Shown here: one piece after another, positions 18,410 through 26,622 of the stretch
Position numbering within the stretch: the stretch's first letter is position 1
Layout: each line of letters opens with the position of its first letter
Origin: Alphaproteobacteria bacterium
GTDB lineage: Bacteria; Pseudomonadota; Alphaproteobacteria; JANQMY01
Assembly (NCBI GenBank): GCA_028289425.1
Contig: JANQPL010000008.1
Span: 94,613-158,612, forward strand
Direction: 5' to 3'
DNA length: 64,000 nt
The notes under the pieces: model-generated
Database searches by the model: none
What the model saw: the letters and a program-made list of their open reading frames with translations, nothing else
What the model was told of the DNA's origin: nothing
Position numbers and translations under genes: made by a program

Positions 18410-18424
18410 CCTGAAGCCTTGAAT
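18410..18424. promoter_or_regulatory. Single operator-like half of the tandem motif ahead of gmd
   Basis: CCTGAAGCCTTGAAT matches the second site of operator copy B (CGTCAAGCCTTGAAT on the same strand) at 13 of 15 positions. It lies 22-36 nt upstream of the gmd start in the divergent region. No partner site is present 28 bp away, so it may be chance or a weaker site. Confidence 0.25.
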
Positions 18425-18609
18425 GGCGCCGAAATTAGCGGCATTGGACGCCGAAGAGCAACCCCACCCCGAAAATCGCAGGCAGGCCGTCTTGTCTTGC
18501 CGACCAGACACAAGCCCGCCGGCCCCGCAAGGACGGGCGGCACCTCACCCCATCCCGTTTCCCGCCCTTCCTGTTCTGACGTATGATCCGGCAACGGAAC
18601 AGGACCCCC

Positions 18610-19521
18610 ATGACACCCACCCTCAGCATCATCACGCCGTGTTTCAACCGCGTCGACTTTATTGAAACCGCGGTTGAAAGCGTCCTTGACCAATGGCGCG
18701 AGGGGATGGAGCACATCATTATGGATGGTGGTTCGACCGACGGGACACTCGACCTGCTTCAGCGTTACGACCATCTGACCGTCATCAGCGAGCCCGACGA
18801 GAACCTTTACGATGCGGTGAACAAAGGCATAGCCCGCGCCAAAGGCGATGTGGTCGGGTGGCTCAACAGTGACGACCGCTACCTGCCGGATGCGTTCTCA
18901 ACGATTCTCGATGCTTTCGATGCAAACGAAAACGTCGAAATGGTGTGCGGTGGCGCGTCACTGGTCACGCTGGGGGCGGAGGACAACGCACAGCAGTCGG
19001 ATCTCTTCAATGCGCCCGCGAACAAAAGCCTGGAATTTAACGACCTGCTTTTCGATGTGCCGATCATCAATGCGCGGTTTTTTCGGAGATCCTTGTTTGA
19101 ACGGGTGGGACCGTTCGACTTGCGCTACATGCCCGCCTCGGACCGGGAGTTCCTCATACGATGCGCTATTGCCGGCACCCGAAGCGCATCGGTGGACGCG
19201 GTTCTGCATGAATATGTCCTGCATTCGGGGTCGGCCACCATCAAATCCGGGACGGCCCATTGGCAAAGCATGGCCGACGTGCATCTGGCCTTTGCCGAAG
19301 CCCATATGAAGAATGAAGAAACGCCGGATCCTTTGTGGCGGGAGATGCGCAGCTTTCATGCAAAAAACGCGTTGATCGGCGCTGTGGGGGAACTCGCCCA
19401 AGGGCACGTCAGAAACGGCCTGAAATTCATCCACCGGGGCTGGTCTCAAAATGCCTTTTGGCCGTTTCTGGCGGCCTATCACTCGATCGACTGGGTTCAA
19501 CGCCGGGCACAACCGGACTGA
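18610..19521 (+). CDS. GT2-family glycosyltransferase
   Basis: A 303-residue inverting glycosyltransferase of the GT-A fold. It starts MTPTLSIITPCFNRVDFIET; the motif HIIMDGGSTDGTLDLL and the following GWLNSDDRYLPDAF (DD metal site) are typical of GT2 enzymes related to WcaA/colanic-acid-type transferases. I chose the ATG at 18610 because the preceding AGGA is well placed and the conserved first strand begins at once; an in-frame ATG 27 nt upstream lacks this. It is transcribed away from gmd and is the right-hand end of the glycan locus. Confidence 0.86.
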   Translation: MTPTLSIITPCFNRVDFIETAVESVLDQWREGMEHIIMDGGSTDGTLDLLQRYDHLTVISEPDENLYDAVNKGIARAKGDVVGWLNSDDRYLPDAFSTILDAFDANENVEMVCGGASLVTLGAEDNAQQSDLFNAPANKSLEFNDLLFDVPIINARFFRRSLFERVGPFDLRYMPASDREFLIRCAIAGTRSASVDAVLHEYVLHSGSATIKSGTAHWQSMADVHLAFAEAHMKNEETPDPLWREMRSFHAKNALIGAVGELAQGHVRNGLKFIHRGWSQNAFWPFLAAYHSIDWVQRRAQPD

Positions 19522-19601
19522 GCCCTATTACCCCGATGGAATTGCGTCTCCCTGCTTTTCGTGACAAATTGTCAGCAATAAAGCGACATCAATAAGTAAT
19601 T

Positions 19602-19637
19602 CACGGATGCTGCTGAAAAATCACACGCAGCACCGTG
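19602..19637. promoter_or_regulatory. Hairpin/dyad in the leader of the P450 gene
   Basis: CACGG (19602-19606) and GCTGC (19609-19613) pair with GCAGC (19627-19631) and CCGTG (19633-19637) around a 13-nt loop. The structure ends 19 nt before the P450 start. It could be an operator or an mRNA hairpin; it lacks a U tract, so it is not a convincing terminator for the GT2 gene. Confidence 0.35.
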
Positions 19638-19656
19638 ATTGGACCGGAGGAATGAC

Positions 19657-20913
19657 ATGTCAGAAGCGATCGACCTTAGTCGGACCCCTGAAACAGACGC
19701 CTACGATATTCCACTGGAAGATATGGATGTGAGCCAGCCGGAATTGTTCCGGGACAATGCCTTCTGGCCGTATTTCGAGCGCCTGCGCAAAGAAGAGCCC
19801 ATTCACTTCTGCAAGGATGGCCGGTTTGGCCCCTATTGGTCGGTCACCAAATATAACGACATCATGGCGGTCGATACCAACCACCAGGTCTATTCATCCG
19901 AGTCCGGATTGGGCGGCATCACCATTCGCGATCAGCAGGAAGATTTCAAGCTGCCCATGTTCATCGCCATGGATCCGCCGAAGCATGACGACCAGCGCAA
20001 GGTGGTCAGCCCCATTGTGGCACCGGACAATCTGGCGAAACTCGAGGGCACCATTCGCGAACGCGTCTGCCGCATTCTCGATGGCCTGCCGCGCAACGAA
20101 CCCTTCGATTGGGTGGACAATGTTTCCATCGAACTGACCACCCAGATGCTCGCAACCCTGTTCGATTTTCCGTGGGAAGAACGTCGGAAGCTCACCTATT
20201 GGTCGGACGTGGCCACCGCCGATGAAAACGCCGGCATCATCAGCTCTTTGGATGAACGCAAAGAAATCCTGATGGAATGCGGCGAATACTTCACCAATCT
20301 GTGGAACGAGCGGGTCAACCAAAAGGAACCGGGCAACGATCTGATTTCCATGATGGCCCATTCGCCGGTCACCCGAAACATGGAGCCCATGGAGTATTTG
20401 GGCAATCTTGTTCTGCTTATCGTCGGCGGCAACGACACGACGCGGAATTCCATTTCCGGCGGGCTTTTGGCATTGAACGAAAACCCGTCCGAATATCAGA
20501 AACTGTACGACGACCCGTCGGTCATTCCCAACATGGTGTCCGAAATCATTCGCTGGCAGACGCCGCTTGCCCATATGCGCCGAACCGCCCTGGAAGATAC
20601 GCCGCTTGGCGACAAGATGATCAAGAAAGGCGATAAGGTGGTCATGTGGTACGTCTCCGGCAACCGGGACGAGGACGTGATCGACCGGGCCAATGAATTC
20701 ATCATCGACCGCCCCAATGCCCGCCGACATCTGTCCTTCGGCTTTGGCATTCACCGCTGCGTGGGGAACCGCCTTGCGGAAATGCAGTTGCGGATCGTGT
20801 GGGAAGAAGCCATTAAGCGATTCCCGAAGATTGAGGTGGTGGAAGAGCCGGAACGCGTGCTATCCAGCTTTGTCAAAGGATATTCGCGGATGATGGTGAA
20901 GATCCCCGGCTAG
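19657..20913 (+). CDS. Cytochrome P450, CYP153-like (alkane/fatty-acid terminal hydroxylase family)
   Basis: A 418-residue soluble bacterial P450. The I-helix oxygen-activation motif is LLIVGGNDTTRNSISGG, the ExxR helix lies in SEIIRWQTPLAHMRRTA, and the heme-binding loop is FGFGIHRCVGNRLAEMQL with the axial Cys at about residue 368. The I-helix and heme-loop wording is that of CYP153 enzymes, which hydroxylate terminal carbons of medium-chain alkanes, acids and related molecules. The ATG at 19657 has GGAGGA 5 nt upstream; an in-frame TTG at 19639 is less likely. No ferredoxin or reductase gene lies nearby, so electrons must come from elsewhere. A thiolase-like gene follows after 36 nt. Confidence 0.9.
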   Translation: MSEAIDLSRTPETDAYDIPLEDMDVSQPELFRDNAFWPYFERLRKEEPIHFCKDGRFGPYWSVTKYNDIMAVDTNHQVYSSESGLGGITIRDQQEDFKLPMFIAMDPPKHDDQRKVVSPIVAPDNLAKLEGTIRERVCRILDGLPRNEPFDWVDNVSIELTTQMLATLFDFPWEERRKLTYWSDVATADENAGIISSLDERKEILMECGEYFTNLWNERVNQKEPGNDLISMMAHSPVTRNMEPMEYLGNLVLLIVGGNDTTRNSISGGLLALNENPSEYQKLYDDPSVIPNMVSEIIRWQTPLAHMRRTALEDTPLGDKMIKKGDKVVMWYVSGNRDEDVIDRANEFIIDRPNARRHLSFGFGIHRCVGNRLAEMQLRIVWEEAIKRFPKIEVVEEPERVLSSFVKGYSRMMVKIPG

Positions 20914-20949
20914 AAAAACGCGACAAACTAAGAATTCGAGAGAACTGTG

Positions 20950-22482
20950 ATGGCGCAAGTATCAGAGCGCACGCCCGTGCTTGTGGGCGTGGGTCAGACA
21001 ATCAAACATTGGGACGGCAAAGACGTGGGGGACGCCCCCTCGCCACTTTCTTTGGCCGCTGACGCCAGCCGAAATGCCATCGCCGATGCGGGCGCCAATG
21101 GAGACATGGCCGGGCTGATCGATGTGGTGGCGTTTGTGCGTCTAAACCAAGAATCTTATGCCCAGGCGCCCGCCCCGTTCGGCAAGGTCGACAATATGCC
21201 CCGCGCGCTGGCCCGCGACATCGGCGCCGATCCAAGACGGGCGATTTACACCCCATCGGGCGGGCAGACACCCCAATCCCTGGTGAACGAATTCTCCGAA
21301 GCGATCTTCGACGGGGAAGCGGAGCTGGTGTTGCTGACGGGGTCGGAAGCAATCCGTGCCATGAAAACCGCCTTGCGCGGTTCCTTGAAACTGGATTGGT
21401 CCGGCGAGATTGGCGGCGACTTTGAAGATCGCGGGTTCGGCACACGTATGCTGAACGAATATGAAATCGCCAACGGCATGGTGCAGCCGGCGCGGGCCTA
21501 TGCCTTGTTTGAAAACGCTTGGCGCCACAAGAAAGGTCATACGCGCGATCAGCACCGCGCGCTGATCGGCGACTTGTTTGCCCCGTTTACGGAGATTGCG
21601 GCGAATAATCCGTATGCGCAGTTTCCCGAAGCGCGCACGCCGGAATATTTGGCAACGCCGTCGGATGAAAATTTTCCGATGGCCGATCCCTATTTGAAAT
21701 GGCATGTGGCGCAGGATGCGGTCAATCAAGGGGCCGCTCTCATTCTGACCTCGGTCGGTAAAGCCAAAGAACTCGGCATTCCCCAAGACAAATGGGTTTA
21801 CCTTCACGGTTATTCGGAGGCGAAAGATCGCATCGTCACAGAACGCCGCGATTTCACGGTTTCGAATGCCATGAAAGCCACAACGCGCGAAGCCATCGAC
21901 ACATCAAACATCTCGGTGGATGACATCGACCATTTCGAGATCTATAGCTGCTTCCCCTGTGCCGTCTTGTTTGCCTGTGAGGCGCTCGGCATTGATTGGC
22001 GCGGCAAGCAGCTCACTCAAACCGGCGGCCTGCCCTTCTTTGGCGGACCGGGCAACAATTACAGCATGCACGGTATTGCCGCGATGGTGGAAAGACTGCG
22101 GGCCAATCCCGGCGCGAAGGGTCTGGTGCTCGCCAATGGCGGCTTCCTAACAAAGGAAGCGGTTGGTGTTTACTCCACCGAACCGCAGCCCGGATGGACG
22201 CCGATCCGCCGCAAAGCCGCGCAGGCGGAAGTGGATGCCATCGAACCCTTCCGCGTGTTCGATACCCCAACCAGCGGCACGGTGGAAAGTTTCGTCGGCC
22301 TTTACAAAAAGAAGGAAGCCTATTCCGGCCTCATCACCGGCCTGTCGAACGGCGCCCGTTTCATGGCGCGCGTCTCGCCGGATGATCCCCAGTCCCTCCA
22401 GGAACTGGTGGCCGGCGACCCCATCGGTCGCCAGGTGGTGGTTGAGAAATCCGAGCGCGGGAACCTTTTTCGGCTGGGTTAA
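20950..22482 (+). CDS. Thiolase-like acetyl-CoA acetyltransferase family protein (SCP-x-like)
   Basis: This 510-residue protein belongs to the divergent thiolase group often named acetyl-CoA acetyltransferase. It starts RTPVLVGVGQTIKHW after a short lead. Further marks are GGQTPQSLVNEFSEAI, ELVLLTGSEA, the cysteine-containing FEIYSCFPCAVLFACEALGI, and GGLPFFGGPGNNYSMHGIAA. It probably catalyses thiolytic cleavage or condensation of an acyl-CoA. Its position 36 nt after the CYP153 gene suggests that oxidised chains are passed on to beta-oxidation. The ATG at 20950 directly follows an in-frame GTG, and either could be used. Confidence 0.82.
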   Translation: MAQVSERTPVLVGVGQTIKHWDGKDVGDAPSPLSLAADASRNAIADAGANGDMAGLIDVVAFVRLNQESYAQAPAPFGKVDNMPRALARDIGADPRRAIYTPSGGQTPQSLVNEFSEAIFDGEAELVLLTGSEAIRAMKTALRGSLKLDWSGEIGGDFEDRGFGTRMLNEYEIANGMVQPARAYALFENAWRHKKGHTRDQHRALIGDLFAPFTEIAANNPYAQFPEARTPEYLATPSDENFPMADPYLKWHVAQDAVNQGAALILTSVGKAKELGIPQDKWVYLHGYSEAKDRIVTERRDFTVSNAMKATTREAIDTSNISVDDIDHFEIYSCFPCAVLFACEALGIDWRGKQLTQTGGLPFFGGPGNNYSMHGIAAMVERLRANPGAKGLVLANGGFLTKEAVGVYSTEPQPGWTPIRRKAAQAEVDAIEPFRVFDTPTSGTVESFVGLYKKKEAYSGLITGLSNGARFMARVSPDDPQSLQELVAGDPIGRQVVVEKSERGNLFRLG

Positions 22483-22671
22483 GGCCGTCACGCCCAGTTG
22501 CGGCCGCGGCCACATCCGTATTCGGTGTGGCGGCGATCACACTTTCCCGCAAACTCTTAGTCCCACTCTCCGCATCGCCCGACGGATGTAGTCACCGTCA
22601 CATCGGAAACGACGGCCCGGCCCTATCTTTGACTCCTCACGTCGGGTGAGACAGGTTCGGGGAGGGACAAG

Positions 22672-22890
22672 ATGTCTACCTACAACACCTACATGCAGGA
22701 CATGGTCGACATGGCGGTCCGCAGCCAACACAGCCGGCCGCGGCGCACGGAAAGCGATCTGGAGATCCTGCTTGGAATGACCGGGACGCGCAGGCGCGCA
22801 ACAGAATCCCGCAGCGCCCAGCGGTGGCGCGATGTGGGCCTGCTGGCTGTGGTGATCAGTGTTTGGACCCCTTTTCTGACGGTATTGTAA
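22672..22890 (+). CDS. Small hypothetical protein with C-terminal hydrophobic segment
   Basis: A 72-residue protein that I do not recognise. Support comes from a good Shine-Dalgarno (GGGGAGGGACAAG before the ATG), a basic central part (GTRRRATESRSAQRWRD) and a C-terminal hydrophobic stretch VGLLAVVISVWTPFLTVL that could be a membrane anchor. The architecture resembles small basic-plus-TM proteins of proteobacteria. It stands alone between the thiolase gene and a REP-like element. No function is proposed. Confidence 0.55.
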   Translation: MSTYNTYMQDMVDMAVRSQHSRPRRTESDLEILLGMTGTRRRATESRSAQRWRDVGLLAVVISVWTPFLTVL

Positions 22891-23062
22891 GATGCGCAGA
22901 CGCTCCATTCGCCTGCCCCTCGTGGCAGTGACCCGGTTTCGCACAGCGACCGCTTCGACTGCCGAGATCAAACAAATCAAAAAAAGATCAAAGAAGACAT
23001 CCCAACGCTGACCGGCGGCGTTGGGGCAGCCCAGCAATGAGCCGAGGTTACGGCCGCATGGG

Positions 23063-23151
23063 GAATAAAGGGGACACAATACTTAATTCTGGAGCGTGTC
23101 GAACCGCACCCAGAACACTGCCTGGAATTAAGTTTTGTGTCCCCTTTATTC
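23063..23151. repeat. REP/MITE-like palindromic element, copy 1
   Basis: An inverted repeat of 27 nt with one mismatch (left arm 23063-23089, right arm 23125-23151) surrounds a 35-nt non-palindromic core. The arms contain AAAGGGGACACAATACTTAA. The same arms, perfect, occur at 38416-38503 with a different core. Such elements are known to be mobilised by Y1-type (REP-associated tyrosine) transposases; none is encoded here. Confidence 0.8.
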
Positions 23152-23169
23152 TCCAGCCAGGAAGCGATC

Positions 23170-23388
23170 CTAAGGCCGCATGAATTCTTGGTCTTCGTCG
23201 GTCACCACATTGCTGATCATATATTCCAGCTCGCTTTTCACGTCTTCGGGCGCGCGTTCTTTCAGGAATATCTCGATCGCCAGCGACATCATTGCCCGCG
23301 CGACCGTATCGTGGGGGACGCTGTTCTCGTCCGCCGCTTTCAAAGCCGCTTCCACGTGTTCCCGCACAAGCCCCGTGGCTCCAACCAT
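23170..23388 (-). CDS. Small conserved-looking hypothetical protein
   Basis: A 72-residue soluble, mostly helical, acidic protein (MVGATGLVREHVEAALKAAD to SNVVTDEDQEFMRP). The ATG at 23388 has ACGGAGG 6 nt upstream, which makes it far better than an in-frame GTG at 23415. No domain is recognised. It lies between the REP-like element and the composite palindromic element and has no obvious operon partner. Coding character and the strong ribosome-binding site support a real gene. Confidence 0.6.
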   Translation of the reverse strand: MVGATGLVREHVEAALKAADENSVPHDTVARAMMSLAIEIFLKERAPEDVKSELEYMISNVVTDEDQEFMRP

Positions 23389-23464
23389 ATCAGCCTCCGT
23401 TTTTGTTGCCGGCACTAAGACCGACCTTACAGGATCCGGCCATGACCTATGTCAATGGCCCGCC

Positions 23465-23776
23465 TAGAGCGTTTCATTGTCATATTGAATCGTTCTGATG
23501 GCGCGATTTTTTTGTCAGGACAAGGAGGGCGCCGATGAGCGTAGTGGGGCTACGGTCGAGGCGCCCGACACTGTCCTGGCAAAAAGGCGCCCGTCCCTGC
23601 GGGTTGTCCAGCGGTGAGCGTCCGCATCGTTGTGGTCCTCACCCGACCCGTCCTCCGCAGCAGCGGCGCTGCCGCTGCGGAGGGTGGATGCCCCACATCG
23701 CGTTTCGGACCACGCCTTGCGGAGGCACTCACCGCTGGACAACAGAACTGTTTCAATATGACAATGAAGCGCTCTA
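23465..23776. repeat. Composite palindromic element with terminal inverted repeats (MITE-like)
   Basis: Terminal arms of 25 nt (23465-23489 and 23752-23776) match at 24 positions; they include TTCATTGTCATATTGAA. Inside is a perfect 16-nt inverted pair GTTGTCCAGCGGTGAG / CTCACCGCTGGACAAC (23603-23618 and 23728-23743), plus a GC-rich hairpin around 23652-23683 and a GGCGCC-flanked one near 23528-23590. No gene-like reading frame inside is convincing. The right end supplies the stop codon (23774-23776) of the sodium-channel gene, so the element abuts or truncates that gene. Confidence 0.7.
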
Positions 23777-24583
23777 AGGCCGCTGTTCCACAAGGCCTTT
23801 CAATTGGGCGATTTCCGCCCGCATGGCCTTAATTTCCGACATTAACGCCTCCCGCTCGCTGTGGGCCGCTTGCTCCTTCAGGTTAGCCGATTCCTGATCC
23901 TCAAACGCATGCATGGCCTGCATGGAATCCACAATCAACGCAATGAACAGATTGAGAACGGCGAAACTGGTGACGATGATGAAGGGCACGAAGAATATCC
24001 AAGACCAGGGATGCACATCCATCACGGGGCGGACAATTCCCATGGACCAGCTTTCAAGGGTCATGATCTGGAACAAAGTGTACATAGAGGACGGCACGCT
24101 GCCGAACCAGGCGGGGAACGTGGCGGCAAACAATTTCGTCGCCATGACCGCGGCGATGTAGAACACCAGCAGCAACACGGCCACGATCGCCCCCATGCCG
24201 GGCACGGCCCCCAAAAGCGCACCGACCACCGCGCGCATTTGCGGCACCACCGACAAAAGACGCAGGGCGCGCAAGATTCGCATGGTGCGCAACACCGAAA
24301 ACGCCCCGGCCGACGGAATCAAAGCGATCCCTACAATGACGAAATCGAACACATTCCAGCCGCTGCGGAAAAAGCGCAGCCTGTAAGCAAATAGCTTCAG
24401 GCCGATCTCCACTACAAAGATCGATAGCGCGATCCGATCCAATATCAGCAAAAAGCCGCCGAAATTCTCCATCGCCAGCGGCCAGGTTTCCAATCCAAGC
24501 GTAATGGCGTTGATGATCACAACGACCATGACGAATTGGGTAAATCTCTCTTGTTCAACAAGGCGAAGCGCGGCTGATCTCAT
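23774..24583 (-). CDS. Voltage-gated sodium channel (NaChBac family)
   Basis: A 269-residue single-repeat, six-helix channel that would assemble as a homotetramer. S1 begins FVMVVVIINAITLGLE. S4 carries arginines at every third position (R99, R102, R105, R108 in SVLRTMRILRALRLL). The pore has TLESWSM at residues 175-181, the filter of bacterial sodium channels, and S6 is FIIVTSFAVLNLFIALIVDS. A coiled-coil-like tail follows (EREALMSEIKAMRAEIAQLK), as in NaChBac. The ATG at 24583 fits known N-termini; the frame stays open further upstream but that part is not channel-like. The stop codon lies in a mobile-element-like inverted repeat, so the last residues may be non-original. Divergent from a hydrolase gene. 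Confidence 0.93.
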   Translation of the reverse strand: MRSAALRLVEQERFTQFVMVVVIINAITLGLETWPLAMENFGGFLLILDRIALSIFVVEIGLKLFAYRLRFFRSGWNVFDFVIVGIALIPSAGAFSVLRTMRILRALRLLSVVPQMRAVVGALLGAVPGMGAIVAVLLLVFYIAAVMATKLFAATFPAWFGSVPSSMYTLFQIMTLESWSMGIVRPVMDVHPWSWIFFVPFIIVTSFAVLNLFIALIVDSMQAMHAFEDQESANLKEQAAHSEREALMSEIKAMRAEIAQLKGLVEQRP

Positions 24584-24692
24584 CTCATTGGTCCGGTTGG
24601 GGATTACGCAAGGGAACCCTGAGGCGGGCGCACAAGATGTAAACATGACGCGCGGAAAGTAAAGGCGTATGGTGGTTTTCACCCGGAGCCCA

Positions 24693-25802
24693 ATGCGAGA
24701 TGCCATGACCAACCAGCCCAATTCGGAATTGCTCGACACCATCTCCCGGATTCTGCCACCCCTGCTGAACACATTGGAAGCGTTGGGGTTCGTCGCCCGC
24801 CATCTGCATCCACCGCAATTGGAACAGGTGTTGGCGAAAGTAGCGGAAGTGGACACGGATTTGCGCGACCGGCTGACAGGGTTTCAAGAAGCGGAGTGGC
24901 CCGAGGGGCTTCGTCCGTTCAAGGAGCGCGTGGAAAAATCGGCCGAAGCGGCCTGCCAGGCCTTTGACGGCTTGCGTGACGGGCTGGGCGACCCGAACGG
25001 CGTTATGATGGCTTACCGCGCCTTGCGCCGTTACACCCGTGCCGTTGAAGTGTTGTATCCCGTCGCCGCCACTTTGCCGCCGGTCAGTCAGTTTTATGTG
25101 GAACACGACCGCCAGGGCGATGAAGAGTTGCTCAGGCGGCTGGACGAGGCCGATGCGGGCCGCGACAATGTAGGTGTTCTGCATGCGGATAATGAGCGCG
25201 ACCAACGGGGCGGCTGCTCGATTTATGTGCCCGAATATTATGACGAGGCGCAAAACTATCCGCTGATCATGGCTTTGCATGGGGGCTCGGGCCACGGCCG
25301 CGGCTTTCTGTGGACCTGGCTGACGGTTGCGCGCACCCGCGGCGCCATATTGGTGAGCCCCACGTCCCGCGGCGATACGTGGTCGCTCATGGGGCCTGAT
25401 ATCGACAGCGAGAATCTCGATCACATTCTGGGGCAGGTCCAAGAGCGCTGGAACATCGACAAACGCAAACTACTGCTGACGGGCATGAGCGATGGCGGCA
25501 CGTTTTCTTATGTGAGCGGCCTGCGGAAACAATCGCCGTTCACTCATTTGGCGCCCATCTCCGCGGCGTTTCATCCCATGTTGCTCACCATGATGGATGC
25601 GGACCGCATCAAGGGGCTACCGATCTATGTATGTCATGGGGCGTGGGATTGGATGTTCCCCATCGACATTGCCCGCACCGCAAATGAAGCCTTGCGCGCG
25701 GCAGGGGCCGCCGTGATCTACAGCGAAGTGGCGGATCTGTCCCACACCTATCCGCGGGAAGAGAACGGCAAGATCATGGATTGGTTCATGACCAGCGATT
25801 AG
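24693..25802 (+). CDS. Alpha/beta hydrolase, phospholipase/carboxylesterase-like
   Basis: A 369-residue esterase-like protein. An N-terminal helical region of about 160 residues precedes an alpha/beta-hydrolase core with SIYVPEYYDEAQNYPLIMAL, oxyanion loop LHGGSGHGRG, nucleophile elbow LLTGMSDGGTFS (G-x-S-x-G), acid in HGAWDWMFPID and histidine in DLSHTYP. This matches the phospholipase/carboxylesterase group. The ATG at 24693 has GGAG 4 nt upstream; ATG 24705 is an alternative. A second hydrolase follows after 43 nt in the same direction, so the two are probably co-transcribed. Substrate is unknown. Confidence 0.82.
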   Translation: MRDAMTNQPNSELLDTISRILPPLLNTLEALGFVARHLHPPQLEQVLAKVAEVDTDLRDRLTGFQEAEWPEGLRPFKERVEKSAEAACQAFDGLRDGLGDPNGVMMAYRALRRYTRAVEVLYPVAATLPPVSQFYVEHDRQGDEELLRRLDEADAGRDNVGVLHADNERDQRGGCSIYVPEYYDEAQNYPLIMALHGGSGHGRGFLWTWLTVARTRGAILVSPTSRGDTWSLMGPDIDSENLDHILGQVQERWNIDKRKLLLTGMSDGGTFSYVSGLRKQSPFTHLAPISAAFHPMLLTMMDADRIKGLPIYVCHGAWDWMFPIDIARTANEALRAAGAAVIYSEVADLSHTYPREENGKIMDWFMTSD

Positions 25803-25845
25803 ATCTGTCTACGGATCAACTGGTCCAACGAAAGGAGGGCCCGGC

Positions 25846-26601
25846 ATGGCCGAACGACACGCTTTCTTTTCCGAAGCCCGCGCGGCCAAAGAGTTTTGGG
25901 AACTGTCCATCGATCCCGTGTTTCGCGGGCGGGGCGTGCCACAGGGCGACGGCCGCTCGGTGATCGTCATACCCGGCCTGTTCGGAAACGATGTTTATCT
26001 CACCCGGCTGCGTCTGTGGCTGCGGCGCATCGGCTATCGGGCCCATGGGGCGGGCATGCTGATCAACGCGGGCTGCCCCCAACGTCTGTTGGAAGAAGTG
26101 GCGCGGTCTGTCGACAGATCATTGAAGGACGATGACGGCCCCGTGGCCATTATCGGCCATAGCCGCGGCGGCATGTTGGGCAAAGCCGTGGCCACCCGGC
26201 TGGGCGATCGGTGCCGTTGCTTCATCGCGCTGGGCTCACCGGTGGGGGGCATCTTGCGCGGCGGCCGAGACAGCCTCACTCGAATGGCACAAGACGATGC
26301 GGACGAACCGACGAACGTGGCGTCCACCTCGGTGGTCAATGCGGGGCGCAGCGCGCTGCGCTTTTTCGACCCCGACTGCGACACACCTCATTGCGGCTGC
26401 GCCTATATCGATGAATTGTTCGCGCCCTTCGCCCCGTCGACGCAGACCGTCGCCATTTACAGCACCGAAGATACCGTGGTGGCGCCGGAGGCGTGCCCCA
26501 TTGACGGGGCCAAAAACATCGCCGTCACCGGCAGCCATTCGGGCCTTGCATGGAACAAACAGGTCTATCCCCATTTGGCCAAGGCGTTGGCAAGCCACTA
26601 A
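25846..26601 (+). CDS. Alpha/beta hydrolase (lipase/PGAP1-like)
   Basis: A 251-residue hydrolase. The core begins SVIVIPGLFGNDVYLTRLRL; the nucleophile elbow is AIIGHSRGGMLGK (G-x-S-x-G) and a C-terminal histidine is in VTGSHSGLAWN. The VIPGLFGN opening and GHSRGG elbow resemble lipases and PGAP1-like esterases. The cysteine-rich stretch DCDTPHCGCAYIDEL in the middle is unusual for a cytoplasmic enzyme. No signal peptide is visible. AAAGGAGGG precedes the ATG. It forms a pair with the hydrolase upstream and converges on a cell-wall hydrolase gene. Confidence 0.8.
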   Translation: MAERHAFFSEARAAKEFWELSIDPVFRGRGVPQGDGRSVIVIPGLFGNDVYLTRLRLWLRRIGYRAHGAGMLINAGCPQRLLEEVARSVDRSLKDDDGPVAIIGHSRGGMLGKAVATRLGDRCRCFIALGSPVGGILRGGRDSLTRMAQDDADEPTNVASTSVVNAGRSALRFFDPDCDTPHCGCAYIDELFAPFAPSTQTVAIYSTEDTVVAPEACPIDGAKNIAVTGSHSGLAWNKQVYPHLAKALASH

Positions 26602-26622
26602 TTCAGAGTTACGAATCGCCGG

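Noticed and set aside
23465-23776. CRISPR-like array in the repeat-rich region
   Set aside because: Repeats are inverted and nested, not regularly spaced direct repeats with spacers, and no cas gene is present.
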